From Acidiferrum sp963771295 (GTDB lineage: Bacteria > Acidobacteriota > Terriglobia > Acidiferrales > UBA7541), in assembly GCA_963771295.1 (NCBI GenBank), contig CAVYTB010000013.1:1543624-1607623 (forward strand): a DNA stretch of 64,000 nt, read 5' to 3'. Positions within the stretch are counted from its first letter, which is position 1, and each line of letters opens with the position of its first letter. Both the position numbers and the translations under genes were made by a program. Of this stretch, positions 34,293-42,298 are shown in pieces. The notes beneath the pieces were generated by a model that worked only from the letters and a program-made list of their open reading frames with translations, had not been told where the DNA came from and ran no database searches.

Positions 34293-37200
34293 ATGTCTTG
34301 GGCTTCCATCCGGCGTACCGCTATTCTTGCCATTCTGTTTTGCCTGATTTTTGGAGTTACATCATCTCTCGCGCAAACTGGCACCACCTCGCTCCGCGGC
34401 ACAGTAGTCGACAAATCCGGCGCTGCGATTGTCGGAGCGAAAGTAATCCTGACCAATAATGCGCAGGGTTTGCATCGCGAGGCATCCACAGACGGTTCGG
34501 GCGCTTATGAATTCCCGTCTCTTCCCCCGGGTCATTATTCACTAACCATCGAAATGAGCGGGTTTCGCAAGTTCGAGCACAAGAACCTCGAACTTCTGGT
34601 AAACGTGCCCGCTACAGAAAATGCCACGCTCGAAGTAGGCTCCGCGACCGAAACAGTGGAAGTGTCCGCGCAGACGGTGACGCTGAACACCAGCGACGCG
34701 TCGATTGGTAACGCGTTTAACGAAAACCAGGTCAAGGAATTGCCGCTGGAAGGCCGTAACGTGCCGGACCTGTTGAGCCTACAGCCCGGCGTCGCGTACA
34801 CCAATAACCGGCCGGACGTTCCAACGTGGGACACCAGGAATGGCGCCGTGAATGGAGCGCGAAGCGATCAGGCCAACGTGACGGTTGACGGCGTGGCCGT
34901 CAATGCTGAAGGCGGACAAGCGTTCACTTCGGTTTTGCCGGTTACGCTCGATTCCGTGCAGGAATTCCGCGTAACCACTTCGAACTACAACGCCGACGAG
35001 GGCAGCAGTGCGGGCGCCCAAGTGGCCATGGTAACGAAGAGCGGCACCAACCAGTTCCACGGCTCCGCCTACGAGTACAACCGCAACACCTACACCAGTG
35101 CAAATGACTTCTTCGTTAAGAATGGTGAAATTTCGAACTGTCTGGCCAACGGCACTCCCCTGAGCGACAAATCTTGCAATACCCCGCCCAAACTGATTCG
35201 CAATATTTTTGGAGGTTCTGTCGGCGGACCGATCAAGAAGGATCGCTTGTATTTCTTCCTGAATTACGAGGGCACGCGTCGTTCCGAAGCGCAGAGCGTG
35301 ACCAACGCCGTTCCTACCCAGACCATGAAAGACGGAATCATTCAGTATCAGTGCCAGACTCTTGCCGATGGCAGTCCAGATACGGCGAGCTGCCCGGGAA
35401 CCACAGTTACTGGCGTCAGCGGAAATTCTTACCAGATTCAGCCGGGCTTTAATGCGTTGTCGCCAACACAAATAAAAAACATGGACCCGTTGCACGTTGG
35501 ACCGAGCCCAGTGATGTTGGCTTACCTCAATACTTGGCCGACCGCAAATTGTAACAACGCTGGCGACGGCGTGAACTATGGCTGTTTCAATTGGAGCGGC
35601 CCTATTTCGGACAATGCCAATGTCTACATCGCGAAGATGGATTACAACCTTACCAACGATGCAAAACACCGTATCTCGGTCACCGGGGCACTCAGGAATG
35701 AAGCTAATGCCCAGTCACCGTTCCTTCCCGGGCAAGCGCCTTCGCAATCGGTGGTGAACTTTAACAAAGGGATCGTGGTGAATTATACCGGCACGCTCAC
35801 GAACAGCCTGGTAAACAGCTTCCGCTATGGATTCATTCGAGAGAGTGATGGCTTTATCGGTAATTCCAATCAGGATTGGAATTACTTCCGCGGCCTGAAC
35901 GATCAGGGTGGACCTCCAGGGGCGATTACCCGAACCCACAGCTTCCAACGGCCTATTAACAGTTTTTCCGACGATTTGACGTGGATAAAAGGAAAGCACA
36001 CACTCCAGTTCGGCACGCAGATCAGCATCATCCGCACACCGAGCATCAGTTATGCGAGTTCGTTCAGCGACGGCAGTGCAAACGCTTCATGGACATCCTT
36101 GTCCGGCTACGCGGCAAAGAAATCGCCGCTGAATCCCGCGTACACTTGCGGGACTTCAGACGCAAGTTCTTGTGTGGCAAATGGAACTCCCTTCGTGGAT
36201 GCAGGCTTCGCCAACTCGTACGATTTTCCGATGCAAGCGATGTTAGGGATGATCACCGAGGTAGATGCGCAGTACAACTACAACCGTGACGGCACCGCGC
36301 TTCCCGACGGGGCAGCGCTGAAACGCCGTTATGGCATCGACGGATATGAGTTCTATGGTCAGGACACCTGGAAAGTGAAGCCGACCTTGACCGTGACGCT
36401 CGGTCTACGCTGGTCGCTCTTCTCACCGCCTTGGGAAACCAACGGGCTTCAGGTTTCGCCTTCACCGAACTTGGGTCAATGGTATCTAGCGCGAGCCAAT
36501 GCAGGCGCGAATGGCATCCCCTCCAACCAGGATACGCCGGTCACCTTCGATTGGTCCGGACCAGCGAACAATCGTCCCAATTACTACAATTGGGACTACA
36601 AGGACCTCGGTCCGCGCGTCGCGTTTGCATGGGCTCCCCACTCTTCGGGAGGAGGACTGCTGCAGAGCTTGTTTGGCGAGGGCGGCCAGACCTCCATCCG
36701 CGCTGGATTCGGGATCGTCTTTGACCGCTTTGGACAGGGCATCGCGGACGACTTCAGCGAGAACGGCTCGTTCGGACTCTCGACCCAGTTGACCAACCCG
36801 GCGGGATTTCTCTCGCCTTACGATTCTCCACGCTTGCTGCCCGACGGTACCCTCAATGCCAATCAGTACCCTTGCGGCTCCACTGCAGGCGGCGGCACAT
36901 CCCCAAGTGTCAATGTAATTCCGACCAACGACCTCAACTGCAATACCGTGTTCTTAGCCGCACCTCCAGCAGTTTTCCCGCAAACCTTTCCCGCGGGTAA
37001 CTTCTTTATCGGGCATAGCGTTGACGCTGGGCTCAAAACTCCTTATTCCTACACCTTCGACTTCTCCGTCGCTCGCGAGTTTAAGGGCGGTTTCTCGTTG
37101 GAGGCGTCTTATGTCGGTCGGTTGGGTCAGCGCCTCTTAACTCAGCTTGACCCCGCTATTCCGCTCAATCTGAAGGACAAGTCGACCGGTATGGATTACT

Positions 37201-38360
37201 TCACCGCCACAACGGCTTTGGCCAAGATTTATCGTACCGGCGAACAGACTCAGAATTTCAACGCCTCGCAAGTCAGTCCCCAGGTGGCGCAGTATTGGTC
37301 AAATATCATTTCACCGCTCCAGCACGGCGATGCCTACACGGTGTCTTCCTGCGTAGGGAATAACGCCCAGGGTCAACCTCTAATGACATCGACGACCAGT
37401 GCTGTGGTGGCGGCTTATGACCTGTTCTGCGGCAATAACCTGAATGAGACTACTGCCCTTCTCGGCCTCGACTACTCTGGTCTTTCGGGCGTGTCCGGTG
37501 CGTCCTATTTGCCCGCAGGAGGACAGTACACCTTCTACAACCCGCAGTACGCCAGCCTTTATATGTGGAGAACGATGGGCAGATCTAACTACAATGCTTT
37601 GCAGTTGGATCTAAAGCATAAGATGACCCATGGCTACCAGTTTGGATTCACGTACACCTTCTCCAAGTCCATTGATTTGTCGTCCGACGCCGAACGCGTG
37701 GGAACCATCGGTGGTACCGGCGGTCAGATTCAAAATGCCTGGAGTCCCTACCAGTTCCGAGGGTTGTCTGATTTCGACGCAACCCACCAGATCACGGCGA
37801 ACTGGGTAGTGAACCTGCCCTTTGGCCAAGGCGCCGCCATCGCTCACGATGCCAACCGATTTGTGAACGCGATTATCGGCGGATGGCAATTCTCCGGCCT
37901 GGGACGCTGGACCAGCGGTTTTCCGTTCAGCGTGGGCAATGGCTATAACTGGCCAACCGACTGGGAACTCAGCGGGAACACCTACCAGACCGCCCCGGTC
38001 AAAACGGGCACGTTCTACGATCCCAACAACCTGGGAGCCGTCAACATCTTCTCCAACCTTGCAAACGATGCCAGCTCTTTCCGTGAACCCTACCCCGGCG
38101 AAGCCGGGCAACGAAATTGGTTGCGCGGGCCGGGCTTCTTCAGCGTGGACATGGGACTTTCTAAACGTTGGCAAATGCCATGGTCTGAAGGCCAAAGTCT
38201 ACAGTTGCGCTGGGAAGTGTTCAACGTAAGCAATTCCAAGCGATTCGATCCTCTCAGCGTTAACTCCTATGTGGATACGTATGGATCGACGTTTGGAGAT
38301 TACACCCGGCTTTCCACCAAACCCCGTGTAATGGAATTCGCACTGCGCTATGAGTTCTAG
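34293..38360 (+). CDS. TonB-dependent receptor, Oar-like, very large
   Basis: 1355-residue outer-membrane receptor. AAGGAG (34281-34286) lies 6 nt before the ATG at 34293. A signal peptide (TAILAILFCLIFGVTSSLAQ) is followed by a carboxypeptidase-regulatory-like domain (LRGTVVDKSGAAIVGAKVIL), a plug domain (LPLEGRNVPDLLSLQPGVAY, then NVTVDGVAVNAEGGQ) and a barrel of about 1000 residues ending in an aromatic residue (ALRYEF). These features are typical of the expanded acidobacterial family, whose substrates are mostly unknown. The last 11 nt overlap the TetR gene, so receptor and regulator should be made together from the promoter at 34092. Confidence 0.92.
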   Translation: MSWASIRRTAILAILFCLIFGVTSSLAQTGTTSLRGTVVDKSGAAIVGAKVILTNNAQGLHREASTDGSGAYEFPSLPPGHYSLTIEMSGFRKFEHKNLELLVNVPATENATLEVGSATETVEVSAQTVTLNTSDASIGNAFNENQVKELPLEGRNVPDLLSLQPGVAYTNNRPDVPTWDTRNGAVNGARSDQANVTVDGVAVNAEGGQAFTSVLPVTLDSVQEFRVTTSNYNADEGSSAGAQVAMVTKSGTNQFHGSAYEYNRNTYTSANDFFVKNGEISNCLANGTPLSDKSCNTPPKLIRNIFGGSVGGPIKKDRLYFFLNYEGTRRSEAQSVTNAVPTQTMKDGIIQYQCQTLADGSPDTASCPGTTVTGVSGNSYQIQPGFNALSPTQIKNMDPLHVGPSPVMLAYLNTWPTANCNNAGDGVNYGCFNWSGPISDNANVYIAKMDYNLTNDAKHRISVTGALRNEANAQSPFLPGQAPSQSVVNFNKGIVVNYTGTLTNSLVNSFRYGFIRESDGFIGNSNQDWNYFRGLNDQGGPPGAITRTHSFQRPINSFSDDLTWIKGKHTLQFGTQISIIRTPSISYASSFSDGSANASWTSLSGYAAKKSPLNPAYTCGTSDASSCVANGTPFVDAGFANSYDFPMQAMLGMITEVDAQYNYNRDGTALPDGAALKRRYGIDGYEFYGQDTWKVKPTLTVTLGLRWSLFSPPWETNGLQVSPSPNLGQWYLARANAGANGIPSNQDTPVTFDWSGPANNRPNYYNWDYKDLGPRVAFAWAPHSSGGGLLQSLFGEGGQTSIRAGFGIVFDRFGQGIADDFSENGSFGLSTQLTNPAGFLSPYDSPRLLPDGTLNANQYPCGSTAGGGTSPSVNVIPTNDLNCNTVFLAAPPAVFPQTFPAGNFFIGHSVDAGLKTPYSYTFDFSVAREFKGGFSLEASYVGRLGQRLLTQLDPAIPLNLKDKSTGMDYFTATTALAKIYRTGEQTQNFNASQVSPQVAQYWSNIISPLQHGDAYTVSSCVGNNAQGQPLMTSTTSAVVAAYDLFCGNNLNETTALLGLDYSGLSGVSGASYLPAGGQYTFYNPQYASLYMWRTMGRSNYNALQLDLKHKMTHGYQFGFTYTFSKSIDLSSDAERVGTIGGTGGQIQNAWSPYQFRGLSDFDATHQITANWVVNLPFGQGAAIAHDANRFVNAIIGGWQFSGLGRWTSGFPFSVGNGYNWPTDWELSGNTYQTAPVKTGTFYDPNNLGAVNIFSNLANDASSFREPYPGEAGQRNWLRGPGFFSVDMGLSKRWQMPWSEGQSLQLRWEVFNVSNSKRFDPLSVNSYVDTYGSTFGDYTRLSTKPRVMEFALRYEF

Positions 38361-39060
38361 GGTCGTCGCAGCTTTTCCCGCCGGAGAGAGCAGGCCGCCG
38401 CGCGGCCTGACTCGACCGGGAAAGCATCGTGCCGGAAACTTGCCTAAGCCAGTTGCCGCACGAAACGCTCGGCCAACGCTTAAGCCTTCACATCGCGAAG
38501 CCATTCTTGAAGGCGGTATGAAGGCGATGTTTCGCTGGGGATACCAGGGGGCAAGCGTGCGCGATATCTGCGCCGCCGCTGGTGTTCCCCAAGGCTCCTT
38601 TACCAATCACTTCCGCTCCAAAGAGGCGTTCGCCGAGGAAGTATTGAATCGGTACTTTGCTCGCACCAAAGCCGTGGTTAAAGAAGCTTTGGACGACAAG
38701 TCCCTTACTCCGCGGCAGCGACTGAAGCGCTATTTGGACATCATGCGCGGCATGCTGGAAGACGCAAAATGGGATCGCGGTTGCCTGATCGGCGATTTCA
38801 GCCTCGAAACCTCCTCCCAGAGCAAACTCTTGCGCGAACGACTGGCCGCAATATTTCAGGAATGGCACGCTCCATTTGCCTCGTGCATCGCCGAAGCTCA
38901 AACTGTCGGCGAAATCGATTCAACGTTTGACCCGACGGACCTCGCTGAATTCCTCCTGGCTTCCTGGGAGGGTGCAATTCTCCGCATGAAGGTGGAACGC
39001 GGCCCAGCCGCGCTCGACCGTTTCAAGAAGATCGTTTTCCAGACGATACTAAAAGGGTAG
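38350..39060 (+). CDS. TetR/AcrR family transcriptional regulator
   Basis: 236-residue regulator. The DNA-binding helix-turn-helix is at about residues 48-95 (ASVRDICAAAGVPQGSFTNHF is its core). The C-terminal ligand/dimer domain contains the pattern DRGCLIGDFSLETSSQSKLLR, seen in YxaF/LmrA-like TetR proteins. The ATG overlaps the receptor stop; this leaves a 45-residue basic, Pro-rich N-terminal extension, so a later start (TTG at 38440) is possible. Because it is co-transcribed with the receptor, autoregulation through the boxes at 34133-34156 is a reasonable model. Ligand unknown. Confidence 0.88.
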   Translation: MSSRVVAAFPAGESRPPRGLTRPGKHRAGNLPKPVAARNARPTLKPSHREAILEGGMKAMFRWGYQGASVRDICAAAGVPQGSFTNHFRSKEAFAEEVLNRYFARTKAVVKEALDDKSLTPRQRLKRYLDIMRGMLEDAKWDRGCLIGDFSLETSSQSKLLRERLAAIFQEWHAPFASCIAEAQTVGEIDSTFDPTDLAEFLLASWEGAILRMKVERGPAALDRFKKIVFQTILKG

Positions 39061-39139
39061 AAATTCTCTCGTAGAGTCGGGCGGATGGAGAGCCCGCCGT
39101 TGGACGGGATGTGATCAGCGCTGATCAACGGTATCGGAT

Positions 39140-40111
39140 TCAGCCAATCTCCAGGCCAGATTTGGCAGCGTACAAGTTAGTCATTCGATCGTGAAGATTT
39201 TCCGACTCTGGAGCGGCCACGCGAATTGCAGTTTTTAGACTGCCATATAGCGCCCGATACACAGGCTTGAATTCTTCAGCAATGCCGGTAGGCCCTCCCC
39301 AATTTAGTCGCTCACCGATGGCCAGTAGGATTCGGTTCGCTTCCACCGGGGTTATGTCTCCCCGCAGACCTTGTTTGACCCATTCTTGCAGGGTTCCGAG
39401 CTGCTGAATGGCGGCGTCCTTCTCCAATTCGCTCATTGTGACGTTACCGATGACTTCAAGCATTGCCTGTTCGAGCGGTCTATCCACGGCTTGTCCTACG
39501 TTGATTCTCACTTTTGAATCTGAGAAAACGCCTTCTAATTTGAGGCTGTATTCACGGATCTTGCGGTGGATAAAGGCCAACTGCCCCCCAGCGACTCTCG
39601 CCGCCTCTGCTTCGCTCATCCCTTGCTGTAACGCCGACCTGTACGCCTGGTAGTCTCCCTTGGCCATGTTCCAAATGCCTTCGTCCACCATAGCCTTGGC
39701 CGAATTTCCCAGGGTAACGTCGCGGGCAGGAGATCTCACAGGTCTTTCGACTATTGCTCGCCCAGGCTTCATTTCCGCCGGGCCACGCGCGGCTTCCGAC
39801 GAAGGCGAGCCATTTGGTTTCGGTGCCGCGAGTTCTTGCGCTTGAACCCGATCTTCACTTTTTGCCGGATCGGTGAGGTGCTCTGATTGCGTGGTTATGA
39901 TGCGGACATCCGGGCAATGCTCGCGAGAGCGGCCCAATTGCTGCGCGTGACTTTCGCATACGTAAATTGGCTCACTGCCCCCTTGCTGCCAGCAAACGAT
40001 AACTGCGGTTCCGTAATCGCAGTCGAGGCGGTAGTGCGCAGAAAGCGTCTCGGCAGGCTTTCCCGTTTTCAGCCGCCATTTGGCGTGGTTGGTGCAATAG
40101 CGCTTGGGCAC
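39140..40111 (-). CDS. hypothetical protein with N-terminal Cys/His cluster
   Basis: 323-residue soluble protein. The N-terminus carries C6-x2-H9, then Cys31, Cys40 and C52-x2-H55 (CTNHAKW, VCESHAQQL), which could form a treble-clef or zinc-ribbon site. A polar, low-complexity linker (about 70-150) leads to a helical C-terminal region (about 150-323). No family recognised. The gene is divergent from the Cys-rich precursor gene, with about 250 nt between them, so a regulatory relation is possible but not shown. No signal peptide. Confidence 0.55.
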   Translation of the reverse strand: MPKRYCTNHAKWRLKTGKPAETLSAHYRLDCDYGTAVIVCWQQGGSEPIYVCESHAQQLGRSREHCPDVRIITTQSEHLTDPAKSEDRVQAQELAAPKPNGSPSSEAARGPAEMKPGRAIVERPVRSPARDVTLGNSAKAMVDEGIWNMAKGDYQAYRSALQQGMSEAEAARVAGGQLAFIHRKIREYSLKLEGVFSDSKVRINVGQAVDRPLEQAMLEVIGNVTMSELEKDAAIQQLGTLQEWVKQGLRGDITPVEANRILLAIGERLNWGGPTGIAEEFKPVYRALYGSLKTAIRVAAPESENLHDRMTNLYAAKSGLEIG

Positions 40112-40288
40112 AACCCAATTATAGTGAACCCACGATAGTTGAACCCGTATGCCGTGGGCTCCCGTGACGGAACATGTAACCCCCGTCCCATTCGTTCCTC
40201 AAACCGCTTTCCGTCCGTTGGCCTCGCCCGACGGTTTCAAGATTGCGCTCTCGACTAGACCATCGTGGCGATTTCCACTTCTTTCTTC

Positions 40289-40317
40289 TTGCTACCTCCC
40301 AATCGGCGTGATATATC
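40289..40317 (+). promoter_or_regulatory. candidate promoter of the Cys-rich precursor operon
   Basis: TTGCTA (40289-40294), 17-nt spacer and TATATC (40312-40317), about 44 nt before the precursor ATG. Each hexamer has two mismatches from consensus. Confidence 0.35.
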
Positions 40318-40360
40318 AGCACCCCTACGCCCACTAGACTCCTTTCCCGGGGGTTGCCTC

Positions 40361-41080
40361 ATGGCATTCAAAATCAAAGATCTGATGATTACGGTATTGG
40401 CCGCAGCCAAGACCGGCTCGCCCAGAGCGCAGTGCGACTTTAGTTGCGGCTTCAGTTGCGACGACTTCGCGTCGGGCTGCGACGAAGGCATTTCTTGCGG
40501 TGATTGCTCCGATTTCGTGTCGGTGGAGTGTGGAGATTGTTCGGACTTCACCTGCGATTGCACGGAGTGTTCGGACTGCACGCTGTTCACCCCGTGCGCA
40601 GGATGCTCCAACCCGTCCTGCATAGGGTGTACCGGGTGCACGTGCACTGATTGCACGCTTTGCACGGGAGGTTGTACAGCGTGTTCTGCATGTACCGCGT
40701 GCACGAAATGTTCCGCGTGCACGTGCTCGAAATGCACAGCGCATACCTGCACGTTCCATACGATCTGTACCGTGTGCAGCCATCTGCAATCTTGTGGGCC
40801 CAGCATCATCAAGCCTACGTCGCGGTTGCGTCCGTCGGATTTGCCAAAATTGAAGGCCCAACTGCAGCGCGCTCTGAAGCAAGTTGAAGCTAAGGAAGAA
40901 GCGGTAGCAAAGAAGATGCAACCGCGGACCGTGGAGCAGATTGAACTGCTCGAAGCAAAGCTGCGCGAAGCCCTGGAAGAACTGGCCCGACAGAAGAAGG
41001 AGCTGCCCGCCAAGGAAGAAAAGGGCGGAACCGGTGGCGCAGCCGAGAAGAAGAACCAGAAAAGCGAGAAAAAATCCTAG
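40361..41080 (+). CDS. Cys/Thr/Ser-rich RiPP precursor-like protein
   Basis: 239-residue protein in three parts. Residues 1-24 (MAFKIKDLMITVLAAAKTGS and on to Gln24) look like a short leader. Residues 25-148 hold 32 Cys and 34 Ser/Thr and almost no large hydrophobic residues; from Cys105 to Cys122 the pattern is a strict C-[ST]-x triplet (CTACSACTACTKCSACTC). Residues 149-239 are a charged, Lys/Glu-rich helical tail, probably coiled coil. The near-equal count of thiols and hydroxyl residues, and two downstream genes of which the second is a kinase-LanC fusion, support a lanthipeptide-type precursor. A metal-binding protein is the main alternative. The ATG at 40361 is chosen over an upstream in-frame start because leader-like sequence begins there; GGGGG lies about 7 nt before it. 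Product and function are unknown. Confidence 0.7.
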   Translation: MAFKIKDLMITVLAAAKTGSPRAQCDFSCGFSCDDFASGCDEGISCGDCSDFVSVECGDCSDFTCDCTECSDCTLFTPCAGCSNPSCIGCTGCTCTDCTLCTGGCTACSACTACTKCSACTCSKCTAHTCTFHTICTVCSHLQSCGPSIIKPTSRLRPSDLPKLKAQLQRALKQVEAKEEAVAKKMQPRTVEQIELLEAKLREALEELARQKKELPAKEEKGGTGGAAEKKNQKSEKKS

Positions 41081-41108
41081 TGATGGAGGCTCTGGCGGAA
41101 GATCGCTA

Positions 41109-42296
41109 GTGGAGCTAATGCCGGGCGTTCCAGAAATGGGCGAGTTCGTCTTTCGGGCAAACCCATCATTTGAATTATTGGTATTCGACCGGCTATCGGT
41201 GGCGGAGAAGTCTGCGCTGGCGCCGCTGGCGAGCGATACGGACTTCTATGGGGTGCTGCGCCCTGGGACCTCCGGCCTCAATCTAAAATCCGTCAATCGA
41301 GACCTGGCGTTGCTGTTCAGCACGTTGCAGACACCGGGAAAGATGCCGGGGTACGTGCGGACCGAACTTGGCACTGCGTACGAGGAATTCGTAACACAAC
41401 TCGTGCTCGACCAGGTGTTGCAGGTGGAACATAACGGCGAATTTGTTTGCGGAGCCGGCGCACAGCACCTGTTTGTGCCGGCACAAGCGACTCACCAGCC
41501 TACCTCGCGCGTTTCGCTACTGTCACAACAAGCGATAAAACATGCCCAGTACCTCGACATCGACGACGCCCTGATGCTTGGGGCGCGAATCTATTTCTAC
41601 AATCGCCAGCCTGCAAGCCCGCAACTAATGTCTGAATACCCAACGGAAGCCCAGGTAGCGCAACGGCTGGGCGTGTTGAAAGGAACGGAAAGCGGCGACC
41701 GATTGAACAGGAAATGGTCAGAAGTGCCGGCCGATCCCGCCAATGCCGGATGGCGCATCTGGAAGCGCAAGCACAAGGGCCAGGGAAAGTCCGGCTTCGC
41801 ATACAAGCTGTACGTCAGTCCGTGCACGGAGGCGCTTCCCGAAGCGTTTTCGGCGGCGGCAGAGACGTTTGGCGAGACAGGTGTGCAGCAGTTCAAAGTG
41901 GGGCGAGACATTTACGGAATGTTGCGCCCCGACAAACTGGTGGCGTACTTTGCAACCGAGCAGCAACTACGCGACACGTCGGAGCGGTTGTATGCCAGGC
42001 TGGGCGGAATGGCAGCGCACGGCGTTCCGTTTACGTGTGAACTTCACGGAGATGGGTTGCTCTCGTGGGGCATGGACCCGCCAAAAAGAGCGCAAGTCCT
42101 GGCATGGCAGGAAAGACAGAGCTGGCGCTTGTGGGTAGTGAACAAGCTCGCCGCGGCGTTGCTGGCCGCAAAGGCTCAGCCTTCCCATTCAGTGGAACCA
42201 TGGAAATTCGCGCTGCAGCGAGTGCGACTTGATGGCATCGAGACCAATTCCTGGACGCCGTCGCGCGATATCTTTCGGCGCGTGAACGAGACTTGA
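41109..42296 (+). CDS. unassigned protein of the RiPP cassette, possible HopA1-like lyase
   Basis: 395-residue soluble protein encoded 28 nt after the precursor and overlapping the beginning of the synthetase frame, so surely part of the same operon. It has no signal peptide or membrane helix. Two strand-rich segments (ALMLGARIYFYNRQPASPQL and SGFAYKLYVSPCTEALPEAF) and RPDKLVAYFATEQQLRDTSE are the most structured-looking parts. In position and general character it could be the HopA1-type protein that works with a kinase in class V lanthipeptide and thioviridamide-type pathways, where phosphate is eliminated from phospho-Ser/Thr. This is an inference, not a domain match. Start: GTG 41109 with GGAAG 7 nt upstream, or ATG 41118 nine nt later. 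Confidence 0.5.
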   Translation: MELMPGVPEMGEFVFRANPSFELLVFDRLSVAEKSALAPLASDTDFYGVLRPGTSGLNLKSVNRDLALLFSTLQTPGKMPGYVRTELGTAYEEFVTQLVLDQVLQVEHNGEFVCGAGAQHLFVPAQATHQPTSRVSLLSQQAIKHAQYLDIDDALMLGARIYFYNRQPASPQLMSEYPTEAQVAQRLGVLKGTESGDRLNRKWSEVPADPANAGWRIWKRKHKGQGKSGFAYKLYVSPCTEALPEAFSAAAETFGETGVQQFKVGRDIYGMLRPDKLVAYFATEQQLRDTSERLYARLGGMAAHGVPFTCELHGDGLLSWGMDPPKRAQVLAWQERQSWRLWVVNKLAAALLAAKAQPSHSVEPWKFALQRVRLDGIETNSWTPSRDIFRRVNET

Positions 42297-42298
42297 CG

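Noticed and set aside
40361..41080. Metallothionein or iron-sulfur protein as the primary reading of the Cys-rich gene
   Set aside because: Thr/Ser residues match Cys almost one to one and the operon holds a kinase-LanC fusion, which a metal-binding protein would not need. Kept as the alternative to test.
40941..41108. Upstream in-frame extension of the middle RiPP gene
   Set aside because: It overlaps the C-terminal tail of the precursor and is low-complexity Arg/Lys; GTG 41109 or ATG 41118 is better placed.
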